Notes under the pieces: model-generated
What the model saw: only the letters and a program-made list of their open reading frames with translations
Told to the model about the DNA's origin: nothing
Databases searched by the model: none
NCBI RefSeq assembly: GCF_000369505.1
Contig: NZ_KB850055.1
Location: forward strand, 434,001 to 498,000
Direction of reading: 5' to 3'
DNA length: 64,000 nt
Origin: Acinetobacter sp. NIPH 298
Lineage (GTDB): Bacteria; Pseudomonadota; Gammaproteobacteria; Pseudomonadales; Moraxellaceae
Shown here: positions 52,283 to 60,916 of the stretch, piece by piece
How the letters are laid out: every line of letters begins with the position of its first letter
Numbering within the stretch: the first letter of the stretch is position 1
Made by a program: the position numbers and the translations under genes

Positions 52283-55127
52283 GTGTTTGCTCCACGAATG
52301 ATCGAACGGCAGGCGCACTTTCACATTTGAGTGCGTGTTGGGCAAGCTGTTGGCAGTCAGCAAAATTAAGCTGACGAATTTGTGCTTTCACTAGCGGAAT
52401 ACTGGACGCTGACATACTGAGTTCATCCACACCTAAACCCAGTAAAACCGGCACAGCTTTTGGATCAGCTGCAAGTTCACCACAGACACCGACCCATTTT
52501 TGATTCGCATGGGCTGCACGTACAGTTTGATCAATTAACATTAAAATACTTGGGTGGAGTCCATCAGCTTCGGCAGATAAAATAGGATGTCCGCGATCGA
52601 TCGCTAACGTGTATTGGGTTAAGTCATTTGTGCCGATACTGAAAAAATCGACTTCTTTTGCAAGCAAGGGTGCGATTAAGGCTGCTGATGGAACTTCAAT
52701 CATAATGCCGACTTCGAGGTTCGGGCAGGGATGCTTAAGCAAAACCTCATCTAAAATTGCTTTAGCAGCGCGCCATTCTTCAATACGTCCGACCATTGGA
52801 AACATGATTCTTAAAGGGCGATCATCCGCAGCACGAACCAATGCCATTAATTGTTGACGTAATAATTGTGGTTTACGTAAGGTTAAACGGATACCACGCA
52901 CACCCAAGAAGGGGTTTTCCTCAGCATCTATCGGTAAGTAAGGTAACGGTTTATCACCACCGACATCTAAAGTACGGACTACCAAAGGTCGACCAGCCAA
53001 GGTATCTAATACATGGCGGTACTCTTTTTCTTGTACGTCTTCGTCAGGTGCTTGGCGATGCGCCATAAAGACTAACTCAGTGCGTAATAAACCAATTGCT
53101 TCTGCACCGTAGTTCACCGCTTTTTCAGTATCTAAAATTTTACCAAGATTAGCTGCCACTTCGACTCGATGCTGATCTAAGGTAATAGCTGGCTCGTGAC
53201 AATGTTGCTCAGCTTCATGACGACGTTGATGTTGTAACTCACGTTCTTGGATAGCATCGTCAATCTGTGCTTGAGATGGATTGATTTCAAATGCACCTGT
53301 ATCGCCATTAATCAACACCGTTGTATGTGGAGCAATATCTAATACCGCTTTACTTGCACCCACAACCGCAGGAATGCCTAAAGCACGAGCAACAATGGCA
53401 CTATGCGCACTTGCACCGCCAATTGCGGTCAGAATGCCTGCAACACGGTCTTTATTCAGACGAGCAACATCACTTGGCCCAACATCATGCATGATTAAAA
53501 TATAGGGTTGTTCAGGTTCTTGAGCCACCACTTCATCACATAAAACTGCTAAGACTTTGTCTCCAATATCACGCAAATCTGCAGCACGTTCAGCGAGTAA
53601 TCGATCAGGTAAAGCAGCTTGGGCTTGAGCTGCTTTTTCAATATATTCGTACCATGCAGTTGGGGCAGTTAGGTTCTGATTCAGTGCTTGGTGAACTTGT
53701 TGGATCAGGTCAGGATCATCCAATATTTCCAGATGTGCCATGAAGATCTGTTTAATCTCATTGGCTTCAGTCTTTGCAATCAGTTGATGAAGGGTGTTTT
53801 TAACACTATGCAGCGCAATTTCTAGTTTTTCCTTTTCTGCCTTAACATTATTTCCAAAACGTTCATATTGAAAATGTTTAGGCTTGATTACATGCGCTGG
53901 ACCAAAAGCGAGACCTGTCGATGCTGCTATTCCTATGGTTGGTGTTACGGTACTTTCTTCAAAATCAATGCTTGAGATTTGTTGAGTCGCTACTTTTTCT
54001 TCAATGGCTTCGACTTCTTCACCTAAACCTTGTTGAACGGCTTGAAGAATGATCGTGAGTCCCTCAACAGCATCAGTATTTGGTTCAGCAATGAAAGTAA
54101 GTGTTTGACCATATTTACAACCAAGCGCGAGCAACTTAGTTAAGCTTTTGGCTGAAATAAATTGTCCACCATCAACAGCAACTCGAATATCACCTTGATA
54201 GGTTTTGGTAAGATTGACAAGTTGAGTCGCAGGGCGGGCATGCAGTCCGTGAGCATTTGCCAGAATAATACTTTGTGATGGCCAATCTGGAATTGTTTCT
54301 GCACCTACGAGCTTAGCAATGTCTTGGCGATGATGCTGATCACTGAGTTGTTGCTGGATTTGTGGTTGAAATAATAAATCCAGCAAACGTTGTAATTGTG
54401 GGTAATTTAATTGTTCATGTTGAGCAATACAGATCAAGGTTTGAATTTGACCGTTTTTAAAATCGATGGCTTGATCTGCTTTGACGATACTCACTGCAGA
54501 TTGGGAAACATAATTTTTCGCTGAAATAGACCAAAGCGTATCTTGGATTTGGATGAGATTTTTAGGATCAAGTTGGCTAATGAAACCTGCTTCAACTAAT
54601 TTTTGTTGTTTGAGTAATTTATTTGCTGACCATAAGAAATCATCAATATCAGTCATTTGAATTTGAGTTTCGATCAAATTTTCATGCAAAACCAGTGTTT
54701 CAGGTTGAGCCTGTAAAATCTCAATAATTTGCGCTGCACTTTTAGCGTGTTGGACTTGATCTGAAACATCTTGAGAAAGTGCACGAGTCAGAATTTGTAA
54801 AACTTGTAAATGCTCATCAGACTTTGCGGCAATGACAACTGCCAAATAGACTTTGTTTTCACCATCCCAAACCACACCTTCAGGAAAATGTGCCAAGCGA
54901 ATCCCTGTTTCTAAAATAAACTCACGGGATTGAGGTGTGCCATGAGGGATCGCGATCCCTTGGCCCAAATAAGTTGCACTTTGGGCTTCACGTGCATGTA
55001 ATCCAGATAAATAATCTGCTTTGACTAATTGATCTTGAACCAAAATATTGGCTAAACATTCGAGTGCTTCTGCCTTATCCTTAGCAGATTGATTCATATG
55101 TACATGTTGTGGTTCAAGTACAAACAT
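52275..55127 (-). CDS. fruB: Multidomain PTS protein FruB (IIA-Fru, HPr and enzyme I)
   Basis: 950 residues from the ATG at 55127 (AAGGA six bases upstream). Order: IIA-Fru (about 1-145, phospho-His in GIAIPHGTPQSRE), a degenerate second IIA-like segment (about 150-280), HPr (about 285-375, active His in NAHGLHARPATQL), and a full enzyme I (about 395-945, phospho-His in GGASAHSAIVARALGIPAV and Cys in VGVCGELAAD). One polypeptide therefore carries every soluble phosphotransfer step from PEP to FruA. With fruK and fruA it makes a self-contained fructose PTS. No fruR gene is adjacent. Confidence 0.95.
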   Translation of the reverse strand: MFVLEPQHVHMNQSAKDKAEALECLANILVQDQLVKADYLSGLHAREAQSATYLGQGIAIPHGTPQSREFILETGIRLAHFPEGVVWDGENKVYLAVVIAAKSDEHLQVLQILTRALSQDVSDQVQHAKSAAQIIEILQAQPETLVLHENLIETQIQMTDIDDFLWSANKLLKQQKLVEAGFISQLDPKNLIQIQDTLWSISAKNYVSQSAVSIVKADQAIDFKNGQIQTLICIAQHEQLNYPQLQRLLDLLFQPQIQQQLSDQHHRQDIAKLVGAETIPDWPSQSIILANAHGLHARPATQLVNLTKTYQGDIRVAVDGGQFISAKSLTKLLALGCKYGQTLTFIAEPNTDAVEGLTIILQAVQQGLGEEVEAIEEKVATQQISSIDFEESTVTPTIGIAASTGLAFGPAHVIKPKHFQYERFGNNVKAEKEKLEIALHSVKNTLHQLIAKTEANEIKQIFMAHLEILDDPDLIQQVHQALNQNLTAPTAWYEYIEKAAQAQAALPDRLLAERAADLRDIGDKVLAVLCDEVVAQEPEQPYILIMHDVGPSDVARLNKDRVAGILTAIGGASAHSAIVARALGIPAVVGASKAVLDIAPHTTVLINGDTGAFEINPSQAQIDDAIQERELQHQRRHEAEQHCHEPAITLDQHRVEVAANLGKILDTEKAVNYGAEAIGLLRTELVFMAHRQAPDEDVQEKEYRHVLDTLAGRPLVVRTLDVGGDKPLPYLPIDAEENPFLGVRGIRLTLRKPQLLRQQLMALVRAADDRPLRIMFPMVGRIEEWRAAKAILDEVLLKHPCPNLEVGIMIEVPSAALIAPLLAKEVDFFSIGTNDLTQYTLAIDRGHPILSAEADGLHPSILMLIDQTVRAAHANQKWVGVCGELAADPKAVPVLLGLGVDELSMSASSIPLVKAQIRQLNFADCQQLAQHALKCESAPAVRSFVEQTHG

Positions 55128-55260
55128 AAAACATCCTTTGGTGATGAAAATAATAGTCTCTGTTAAGGCCACGCTCAGACCTATCAACAAAGATATTTTT
55201 AGAGTAACCGTTTATGTCACATGCAGCCGTACCAGCGGTCAACAGCGCACGTCAAAGATA

Positions 55261-55315
55261 AAAAAAAGAAGCTAATTTCCACTTCATGTCCGAGACAATC
55301 ATGGTTTAGCTTCTT
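55261..55315 (-). terminator. Likely terminator after the enoyl-CoA hydratase gene
   Basis: AAGAAGCTAA / TTAGCTTCTT with a 29-base loop, followed on the minus strand by a run of T. It lies about 110 bases past the hydratase stop, before the fruB promoter region. Confidence 0.65.
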
Positions 55316-55426
55316 AATTTAAACTTTAACAGATGCTCAAAAAGATATCGAGGTGAAAATCTTACAAATTTCCCTGATGATACATTTTATAAACATCTAT
55401 TTAGGTTGTTTTTTGTGCAGATGTAC

Positions 55427-56227
55427 TTAATTAAACTGAGAAAAATCAGGCTTACGCTTTTGCATAAAGGCTTGAACCGCTTCCATCATTTCAGGTGAGC
55501 GTACACGCTGCATAAAGATTTCTGCTTCTTCATCGACACATGCGATGATTTCAGCAAGGTCTTTTTTCATGAGTGCTTTTGTTTGTTTGATTGAAGCCAA
55601 TGGTAGAGCAGCTAGATGTTGTGCTGTTTGTTGAGCAGTTGCATATACATCTTCAACCACATCATTCACAAGGTTTGCTTTTACCGCAGTAGCCGCATCA
55701 AATTTCTTTGCTGTAAATAACAGCTCAGCAGCTTTTTGATAGCCTGCTTGCTTAACCAGTAAACGACTTGCTGCACCTTCAGGAGACAAACCTAGGCTCA
55801 CAAATGGAATTTGGAATAGGGCAGTGTTGTCAGCAAATACGAGATCAGCATGGAGTAAAATCGTAACGCCAATACCAATTGCAACACCTTTTACAGCGAT
55901 AATTAGTGGTTTAGAAAAACGAGCAGCTGCTTTTAATAATACAAACGGTGGTTGATCGCCAGCTTTTCCTTCATAAGGCTTTTGCATAAAGCCCATAAAG
56001 TCTTTCATATCATTACCCGCAGTAAAATCTTGTTCCGCACCACGGAAAATCACCACACGAACATTTTTATCGGTATCTGCTTCATCAAATGCTTGTGCAA
56101 TCCAAAGATAAAGCTCACCATAAAGCGCATTTTTAGCTTCTGCGCGGTTAATGGCTAAGGTGAGTACGCCATCTTCTAAATTTGCTTGCAAATGTGGATG
56201 AGGTTGTTGAATACAGCTAAGTGTCAT
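55427..56227 (-). CDS. Enoyl-CoA hydratase/isomerase family protein
   Basis: 266 residues, crotonase fold. Segments LTLAINRAEAKNALYGELYL, RGAEQDFTAGNDMKDFMGF and KPLIIAVKGVAIGIGVTILL give the CoA-binding and oxyanion-hole regions; FQIPFVSLGLSPEGAASRLL is the active-site helix region. An Asp replaces one of the two hydratase glutamates in part of the family, so isomerase activity is possible. The substrate is unknown. Divergent from the NadM-type gene. Confidence 0.9.
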   Translation of the reverse strand: MTLSCIQQPHPHLQANLEDGVLTLAINRAEAKNALYGELYLWIAQAFDEADTDKNVRVVIFRGAEQDFTAGNDMKDFMGFMQKPYEGKAGDQPPFVLLKAAARFSKPLIIAVKGVAIGIGVTILLHADLVFADNTALFQIPFVSLGLSPEGAASRLLVKQAGYQKAAELLFTAKKFDAATAVKANLVNDVVEDVYATAQQTAQHLAALPLASIKQTKALMKKDLAEIIACVDEEAEIFMQRVRSPEMMEAVQAFMQKRKPDFSQFN

Positions 56228-56336
56228 CGTACTATCCTTGCTTTAAACCGTCTTGTTAATTTTTAAGTGTTCATTATGTCGCATCTTACTGCAATTTGGT
56301 GTAACTGATGAGTTCATAAAAAGTGAATTTCTATTT

Positions 56337-56912
56337 ATGTACAAATTTGACTATCTTGTTTTTATTGGACGATTCCAGCCGTTTCATTTGGCGCATATGT
56401 TGACCATTGAAATTGCGTTGCGACAAAGTCAGCATGTGGTTCTTGCTTTAGGCTCAGCACAAGCAGAACGAAATATTAAAAATCCTTTTCTCGCCAGTGA
56501 AAGGGAGGCCATGATATTGTCAAATTTTGGAGATGAAGATAAACAACGCATCCATTTTGTACATGTGATTGATGTTTATAATGACGAAAAGTGGGTTAAA
56601 CAAGTTAAGAGTCTGGTGAATCAAGTGGTTCAACCAAATTCAAAAGTCGGTTTAATCGGTCATTTTAAAGATGAATCCTCTTATTATTTACAATTATTTC
56701 CAGAATGGACCATGGTTGAGTTAGAGAGTCTAAAAGCGTCTTTGTCAGCAACGCCGATGCGCGAAGCTTACTATCGCGGCGAAATCAAAACTCAAGCTTT
56801 TCCAAAAGGCAGTATTCAATTTTTAGAAAAATTCCAAAAGACGCCAATCTATACCGCATTGCAGCAGAAGTTTTTGGCAGGTGATCACAGTAATTTAGAT
56901 CTTATAGAATGA
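56337..56912 (+). CDS. NadM-type nicotinamide-nucleotide adenylyltransferase
   Basis: 191 residues from the ATG at 56337 (MYKFDYLVFIGRFQPFHLAH); a longer upstream frame is not supported. Nucleotidyltransferase fold with GRFQPFHLAHMLTI (the HxGH-like motif, here HLAH) and a C-terminal SLSATPMREAYYRG (ISxTxxR-like motif). It should join NMN and ATP to make NAD. Bifunctional NadM proteins carry a C-terminal Nudix domain of about 150 residues; here the protein ends after the adenylyltransferase part. NAD salvage role is inferred. Confidence 0.85.
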   Translation: MYKFDYLVFIGRFQPFHLAHMLTIEIALRQSQHVVLALGSAQAERNIKNPFLASEREAMILSNFGDEDKQRIHFVHVIDVYNDEKWVKQVKSLVNQVVQPNSKVGLIGHFKDESSYYLQLFPEWTMVELESLKASLSATPMREAYYRGEIKTQAFPKGSIQFLEKFQKTPIYTALQQKFLAGDHSNLDLIE

Positions 56913-56924
56913 GTCTATTAAAAA

Positions 56925-57845
56925 TTATGCAATATCTGCTTTTAAATGCGTGACTAAAAAATCAATAAACGCACGGATATGTGCCGATGCATATTTTTGT
57001 GACGGATAGAGTAGGGAAAATGGCCGTGTTGTTCCTGAAAATGGCTGCAACACTTCTATTAAGTGCCCATTTTCGATATCTTGTTCAACGATAAAACGAT
57101 AAGTCTGTAGCAGGCCTGCACTTTGTTTTGCAAGCGTAACCGTACCTAAAATATCATCTAAACATCGTAATTTCCCTCTAGTTCGATACTCAATGATTTC
57201 ATTTTCGACTTTAAATAGCCAAGGCACATTTTTGCCCGTACTGGGCAATATAAATTGTATGCATTCGTGCTGATCAAGTTCTTGGAGACTGTGTGGGGGT
57301 GTTTTTGATTCGAGATACTCGGGTGAAGCCACTACAACTAATGCGGCAAGCTCTAATGTCCGAGCAATCAAGTTAGAGTCTTTTGGATGACGCCCACGAA
57401 TCGCTAAATCAAAGCCTTCACCAATAAAGTCGATATTTGTATTGGTCAATTGAATATCAATTTGAATCTCAGGATAACGCTGCATAAACAAAGGTAATAA
57501 CGGCAATACTCTATAGTGTCCATATGGCGTAGGCACACTCATACGAATTTGCCCGCTGAGTTGCTGGTGTTGATTTTTTAATATTTGTTCTGCATCAATG
57601 ATCTGATTTAAAGCGTTTCTACATTGTTGAAAATAAAGCTCACCACTATCTGTTAGTCGAACTTGGCGCGTGCTACGGATAAAGAGTTGCGTATTTAAGC
57701 GTTGTTCAAGTCGAGCGATAGATCGGCTAACAGCAGCAGGCGTTAAGCCAGCCACATTTGCTGCTTGACTAAAGCTTTTTCGTTCAGCCACTAAACAAAA
57801 TAACTCTACGCTACTCAGCATGATTCTTTTGAGTTGTTGTGTCAT
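56925..57845 (-). CDS. LysR-type transcriptional regulator
   Basis: 306 residues. N-terminal winged helix-turn-helix (about 10-65, AERKSFSQAANVAGLTPAAV then SRSIARLEQRLNTQLFIR) followed by a LysR substrate-binding domain (about 95-300). It resembles regulators of the CrgA/AaeR-like branch that often control neighbouring oxidoreductase or stress genes. It is divergent from the tautomerase gene, and a perfect inverted repeat sits between them. Probable autoregulation and control of the divergent pair are inferred. Confidence 0.93.
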   Translation of the reverse strand: MTQQLKRIMLSSVELFCLVAERKSFSQAANVAGLTPAAVSRSIARLEQRLNTQLFIRSTRQVRLTDSGELYFQQCRNALNQIIDAEQILKNQHQQLSGQIRMSVPTPYGHYRVLPLLPLFMQRYPEIQIDIQLTNTNIDFIGEGFDLAIRGRHPKDSNLIARTLELAALVVVASPEYLESKTPPHSLQELDQHECIQFILPSTGKNVPWLFKVENEIIEYRTRGKLRCLDDILGTVTLAKQSAGLLQTYRFIVEQDIENGHLIEVLQPFSGTTRPFSLLYPSQKYASAHIRAFIDFLVTHLKADIA

Positions 57846-57918
57846 TTATTACACCATGTAAGAAATGATTTGATTTGTATGCTATTTAATCACACTGATG
57901 TAAAGAATACGATAAGCA

Positions 57919-57946
57919 TCAGTTGATGAATTTATTCCTCAACTGA
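57919..57946. promoter_or_regulatory. Probable LysR-type operator between the divergent genes
   Basis: TCAGTTGA and TCAACTGA form a perfect eight-base inverted repeat with a 12-base spacer, 26 bases before the tautomerase start and about 75 bases before the LysR start. Confidence 0.6.
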
Positions 57947-57971
57947 ACAACTTTTTGATGAGGAAATAATG

Positions 57972-58175
57972 ATGCCCTATATTTTGATACAGGTTACTGA
58001 CGAAGGCGTGACCGTGGCGCAGAAACAGCAATTAATTCGTGGTGCGACTGATTTAGTGGTCGATGTGCTCAACAAAGATCCAGCAACAACCTTTGTGGTG
58101 ATCGATGAAGTCGCGACAGAAAATTGGGGAGTGGCTGGTGAGTCTGTTCAGCAGATGAGACAGCGTATCAGATAG
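57972..58175 (+). CDS. 4-oxalocrotonate tautomerase family protein
   Basis: 67 residues from the second of two adjacent ATGs (57969, 57972): this start puts proline directly after the initiator Met (MPYILIQVTDEG), giving the catalytic N-terminal Pro of the family after Met removal. LIRGATDLVVDVLNKDPATTF and VVIDEVATENWGVAG follow, typical of small tautomerases. It acts on an enol/keto substrate not identified here. It is 13 bases from the downstream NTF2-like gene and faces the LysR gene, which probably regulates it. Confidence 0.92.
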   Translation: MPYILIQVTDEGVTVAQKQQLIRGATDLVVDVLNKDPATTFVVIDEVATENWGVAGESVQQMRQRIR

Positions 58176-58188
58176 ATGAGAGCAAAAA

Positions 58189-58584
58189 ATGTCTAAACAA
58201 AGTGAGCAAGACCACGCTGACATAGCAGCAATACGATTGCAGTTGCAAAGGTATTTTGATGGTCTATATCGCAGCGATGTGGCTTTACTCAATCAGGTCT
58301 TTCATCCAGATGCCGTATATATTTGTGTTACGGATCAGCCCTTACTGAAACTGACGTTAGACGAGTATTTCCCAATCGTTGAACAGCGGATTTCACCTGC
58401 TTCAAAACAACAGTTGAGGCAGGATAAGATCATTTCGATCAATATCATCAGTGCAAAAACAGCAATCGCTCATGTTGAATGTGCGATTGAACCGAAATAT
58501 TTTTATGATGTCTTAACCTTTATCTGTGATAAAGGTATTTGGAAAATTATAACCAAAGTGTTCGATTATCAAGTGATTGAATAG
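58189..58584 (+). CDS. NTF2-like / SnoaL-type protein
   Basis: 131 residues, cytoplasmic. The cone-shaped NTF2 fold is suggested by LQRYFDGLYRSDVALLNQVF, HPDAVYICV, KTAIAHVECAIEP and GIWKIITKVFDYQV, a pattern of the putative lumazine-binding subgroup. No catalytic residue is assigned. Located 13 bases after the tautomerase gene and in the same probable LysR-controlled unit. Confidence 0.85.
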   Translation: MSKQSEQDHADIAAIRLQLQRYFDGLYRSDVALLNQVFHPDAVYICVTDQPLLKLTLDEYFPIVEQRISPASKQQLRQDKIISINIISAKTAIAHVECAIEPKYFYDVLTFICDKGIWKIITKVFDYQVIE

Positions 58585-58593
58585 ATTGAAATG

Positions 58594-58956
58594 CTAAGCA
58601 TCTTCCCAAAAAATTAGACGGTTAGAAAATGGGTCTGTGATGCTCAGTTCAAGTGTTTCCCAATCCGTTTTTTCAATTTGTGGTTTGGCAAGCTTATAGT
58701 CTTTTACATTTAGTTCTGCATGTAGCAAACTTATATTTTCCCAGTAAATACGGATAGCACTGTGTGGACTTGCATCACCAAAATGTTCGGATAAGTGAAT
58801 AATGCAATCACCTTTAGAAATCTGTAAATAAACAGGGAAGTTATCTCCGAAAGTGTGCTGCCAGTCGATGTTAAACCCGAGATAATCCATGTAAAAAGAT
58901 TGGGCGACTTCGATATTAAAGATACGAAGAATAGGGGTGATTGAACCAGTTTGCAT
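58594..58956 (-). CDS. Glyoxalase/bleomycin resistance (VOC) family protein
   Basis: 120 residues. VOC fold with two beta-alpha-beta-beta-beta units: ITPILRIFNIEVAQSFYMDY and LGFNIDWQHTFGDNFPVYLQ in the first, HSAIRIYWENISLLHAELN and LSITDPFSNRLIFWE in the second. It resembles BLMT/ShBle-type binding proteins of about 120 residues. Whether it binds bleomycin or another small compound is not known. It converges on the NTF2-like gene with nine bases between. Confidence 0.87.
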   Translation of the reverse strand: MQTGSITPILRIFNIEVAQSFYMDYLGFNIDWQHTFGDNFPVYLQISKGDCIIHLSEHFGDASPHSAIRIYWENISLLHAELNVKDYKLAKPQIEKTDWETLELSITDPFSNRLIFWEDA

Positions 58957-58967
58957 GATTATTCCTT

Positions 58968-59537
58968 TTAGCGAACACCAAATTGTTGGGTCCAGTAATT
59001 GCTTGGTTGCTTTGCTTGGTCAGAGGCGCAAGCGATTGCGTAATCCGTAAATTTAGGGTGCATGATATTGCTACAGTGTACTGGGCTGGTTAGCCATTTT
59101 TGGGTAACGTCATTCAGATTCTGATGACCACGCGCTACATTTTCACCACCACCACGACCTTTGAATTGAGATTGTTGTAACCGCGCTTTTAGATCGAGTC
59201 CTGTGCTGCTGACGTGCCCTAAGAAATTATGATTCGTCATATCTTTGCTGTGAGCAAAGGCATTTTGATATAACGGATTATTCCAAACTAAAGGTGCAGC
59301 GGCAGGGAAATGTCGTTGTCCACATTGGCGGGGCTGTTTTCGAATTTCATTGATCGCATTCAGCATTGCTTGTTGAAAGGCTGGATTTGATAAATCTTGA
59401 CAACTGATTTCGGTGCTTGATTTTTGAGTTTGTGGGATGGATGCTGCGGTCGTTTGAGGAATACGGGATGAACTGGCACTACATGCAGTGAGCAGAATAA
59501 AAACAGGTGCTTGAATAAATGATTTTAGATGATTCAT
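58968..59537 (-). CDS. CAP (SCP/PR1) domain lipoprotein
   Basis: 189 residues. Lipoprotein signal: FIQAPVFILLTACSASS, lipobox LTAC with Cys at about residue 19, then a Ser/Thr/Gln-rich linker. The CAP domain (about 55-189) has AFAHSKDMTNHNFLGHVSST, GGGENVARGHQNLNDVTQKW and the C-terminal MHPKFTDYAIACA region, with conserved His and Glu (HSKDM, GENVA, HPKFTDY). Family members bind lipids or act on the cell wall; the exact role here is unknown. Probably membrane anchored. Confidence 0.9.
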   Translation of the reverse strand: MNHLKSFIQAPVFILLTACSASSSRIPQTTAASIPQTQKSSTEISCQDLSNPAFQQAMLNAINEIRKQPRQCGQRHFPAAAPLVWNNPLYQNAFAHSKDMTNHNFLGHVSSTGLDLKARLQQSQFKGRGGGENVARGHQNLNDVTQKWLTSPVHCSNIMHPKFTDYAIACASDQAKQPSNYWTQQFGVR

Positions 59538-59616
59538 TGGTCAGCCCTTACTATAATTATTGTCATGTTTTGATCATAAGCTAAGCGCACGATATTGCAC
59601 AATTCTCTTTAAAAAA

Positions 59617-59641
59617 TAAAGTGAGCCGCAGACTCACTTTA
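59617..59641 (-). terminator. Terminator after the thiol peroxidase gene
   Basis: TAAAGTGAG / CTCACTTTA stem with a seven-base loop, followed on the minus strand by TTTTTT, 18 bases past the peroxidase stop. Confidence 0.85.
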
Positions 59642-59658
59642 TGATAACGCTATCAAAT

Positions 59659-60123
59659 TTATTGAGCAGCTTGTAGTGCTTTTAAATCCTCAAGCACTTG
59701 TTCCGCATGTCCAGCAGCTTTGACTTTTCGGTAGCTTTTTACCAATTGCTGATTATGGAAAATAAACGTTGAGCGCTCGATGCCCATAACTTGTTTGCCA
59801 TACATGTTCTTTTCTTTGATCACATCAAAGTGTTTGCACAGCACTTCTTCTTTATCGCTAATTAGGTTAATCGTGAGTGCTTGTTTCTCTGTAAAATTCT
59901 GATGTGCTTTTACAGAGTCACGTGATACTCCGATAATTTGACAATTCAACGCATCAAACTGATCTTTCAAGCAAGAGAAGCCGACTGCTTGAGTGGTACA
60001 GCCCGGTGTTGAATCTTTTGGATAGAAATATAAAACCAACCATCCATTTGCGAGTTCAGCTAAATTAATTTCACCTTGCGTTGTTGGGAATGTGTGATTC
60101 GGTAGTTGGATATTCTCAGACAT
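59659..60123 (-). CDS. bcp: Thioredoxin-dependent thiol peroxidase (Bcp/PrxQ)
   Basis: 154 residues. Peroxiredoxin of the Bcp/PrxQ type: peroxidatic Cys in YPKDSTPGCTTQAVGFSCLK (about residue 42), with a resolving Cys five residues on in FSCLKD, typical of atypical PrxQ. ISRDSVKAHQNFTEK-like segment (here GVSRDSVKAHQNF) and YGKQVMGIERSTFIFHNQ complete the family pattern. It reduces peroxides with thioredoxin. Lies ten bases after the PP-loop gene. Confidence 0.94.
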   Translation of the reverse strand: MSENIQLPNHTFPTTQGEINLAELANGWLVLYFYPKDSTPGCTTQAVGFSCLKDQFDALNCQIIGVSRDSVKAHQNFTEKQALTINLISDKEEVLCKHFDVIKEKNMYGKQVMGIERSTFIFHNQQLVKSYRKVKAAGHAEQVLEDLKALQAAQ

Positions 60124-60133
60124 TTTTCATCCT

Positions 60134-60823
60134 TCAATCTATTTGATCTAATTCAAGTGGTAAGAAAGCGTATTCCTCATGATAAACAATATTGCCCTGA
60201 CGTACAGGAATAGCTTTGTTAAAAATTGGACCATCAATCACAGTCGTATGAAACTCACCACCTTCGCCGCAAGGATCGATACCTCTATTTTCTAATGCTT
60301 GGATATATTCTAAGGTTAAGATTTGCCCCAAATCTTCAACCTGCATCCCGAGTTTGAGATTTACGGTGACGATGATACTGCGGAAGCCAAGGCAGATAAA
60401 TTCTTCAACCACCTCTTTGTGCGGGCGTAACCAAAGTGGCATGCCGAGTTTTAGACCGACTTGCTGTGTTACACGATCATGCCAGCAACCATGTTGAGGC
60501 ATATCTAAATCGCCTGTAACAAGCACTTCAGCACCTTGTTGCTTGGCTTGATTGAGCAGTTCTATAAATTTGTTTTCATAGTCAGTCCAACTCGAAGAGG
60601 CCATAAATACGGGTAAACCAATCGCATCGGCTTGTGCTTGAATTACTTCAAGGGGCATAGCATGCGAGCGAGAACGTTGTCCTTGTTCTTCCAACATGAC
60701 GATTAACCCAGTCACTGTGCCTGTTTGCATCGCATGGTACAACGCAAGTGAGCTATCTTTGCCACCACTAAATGAGACAATGCATTGGTTGTTATGGGTA
60801 TTGGTTTTCCACTGATCCTGCAT
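60134..60823 (-). CDS. PP-loop ATP-binding protein (Dph6/MJ0570-like)
   Basis: 229 residues from the ATG at 60823; a TTG at 60835 is possible. The PP-loop IVSFSGGKDSSLALYHAMQ (about residues 16-28) marks an N-type ATP pyrophosphatase. GLIVMLEEQGQRSRSHAMPL, VLVTGDLDMPQHGCWHDRV, and the C-terminal PCGEGGEFHTTVIDGPIF match the Dph6 (diphthine-ammonia ligase) domain family. Bacteria lack diphthamide, so the reaction is probably a different amidation or ligation; substrate unknown. Confidence 0.88.
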   Translation of the reverse strand: MQDQWKTNTHNNQCIVSFSGGKDSSLALYHAMQTGTVTGLIVMLEEQGQRSRSHAMPLEVIQAQADAIGLPVFMASSSWTDYENKFIELLNQAKQQGAEVLVTGDLDMPQHGCWHDRVTQQVGLKLGMPLWLRPHKEVVEEFICLGFRSIIVTVNLKLGMQVEDLGQILTLEYIQALENRGIDPCGEGGEFHTTVIDGPIFNKAIPVRQGNIVYHEEYAFLPLELDQID

Positions 60824-60874
60824 GGTGTCATTCAACTTATTTAAAGATAAGTGGATTTTAGCAGAGCTATAAAA

Positions 60875-60900
60875 AAGCCTGCATAAAAATGCAGGCTTTC
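60875..60900 (-). terminator. Terminator after the small secreted protein gene
   Basis: AAAGCCTGCAT / ATGCAGGCTTT stem with a four-base loop; on the minus strand it is followed by TTTATAG. It ends the transcript of the gene at 60917-61333. Confidence 0.88.
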
Positions 60901-60916
60901 TTCGAACAACAAGGGC

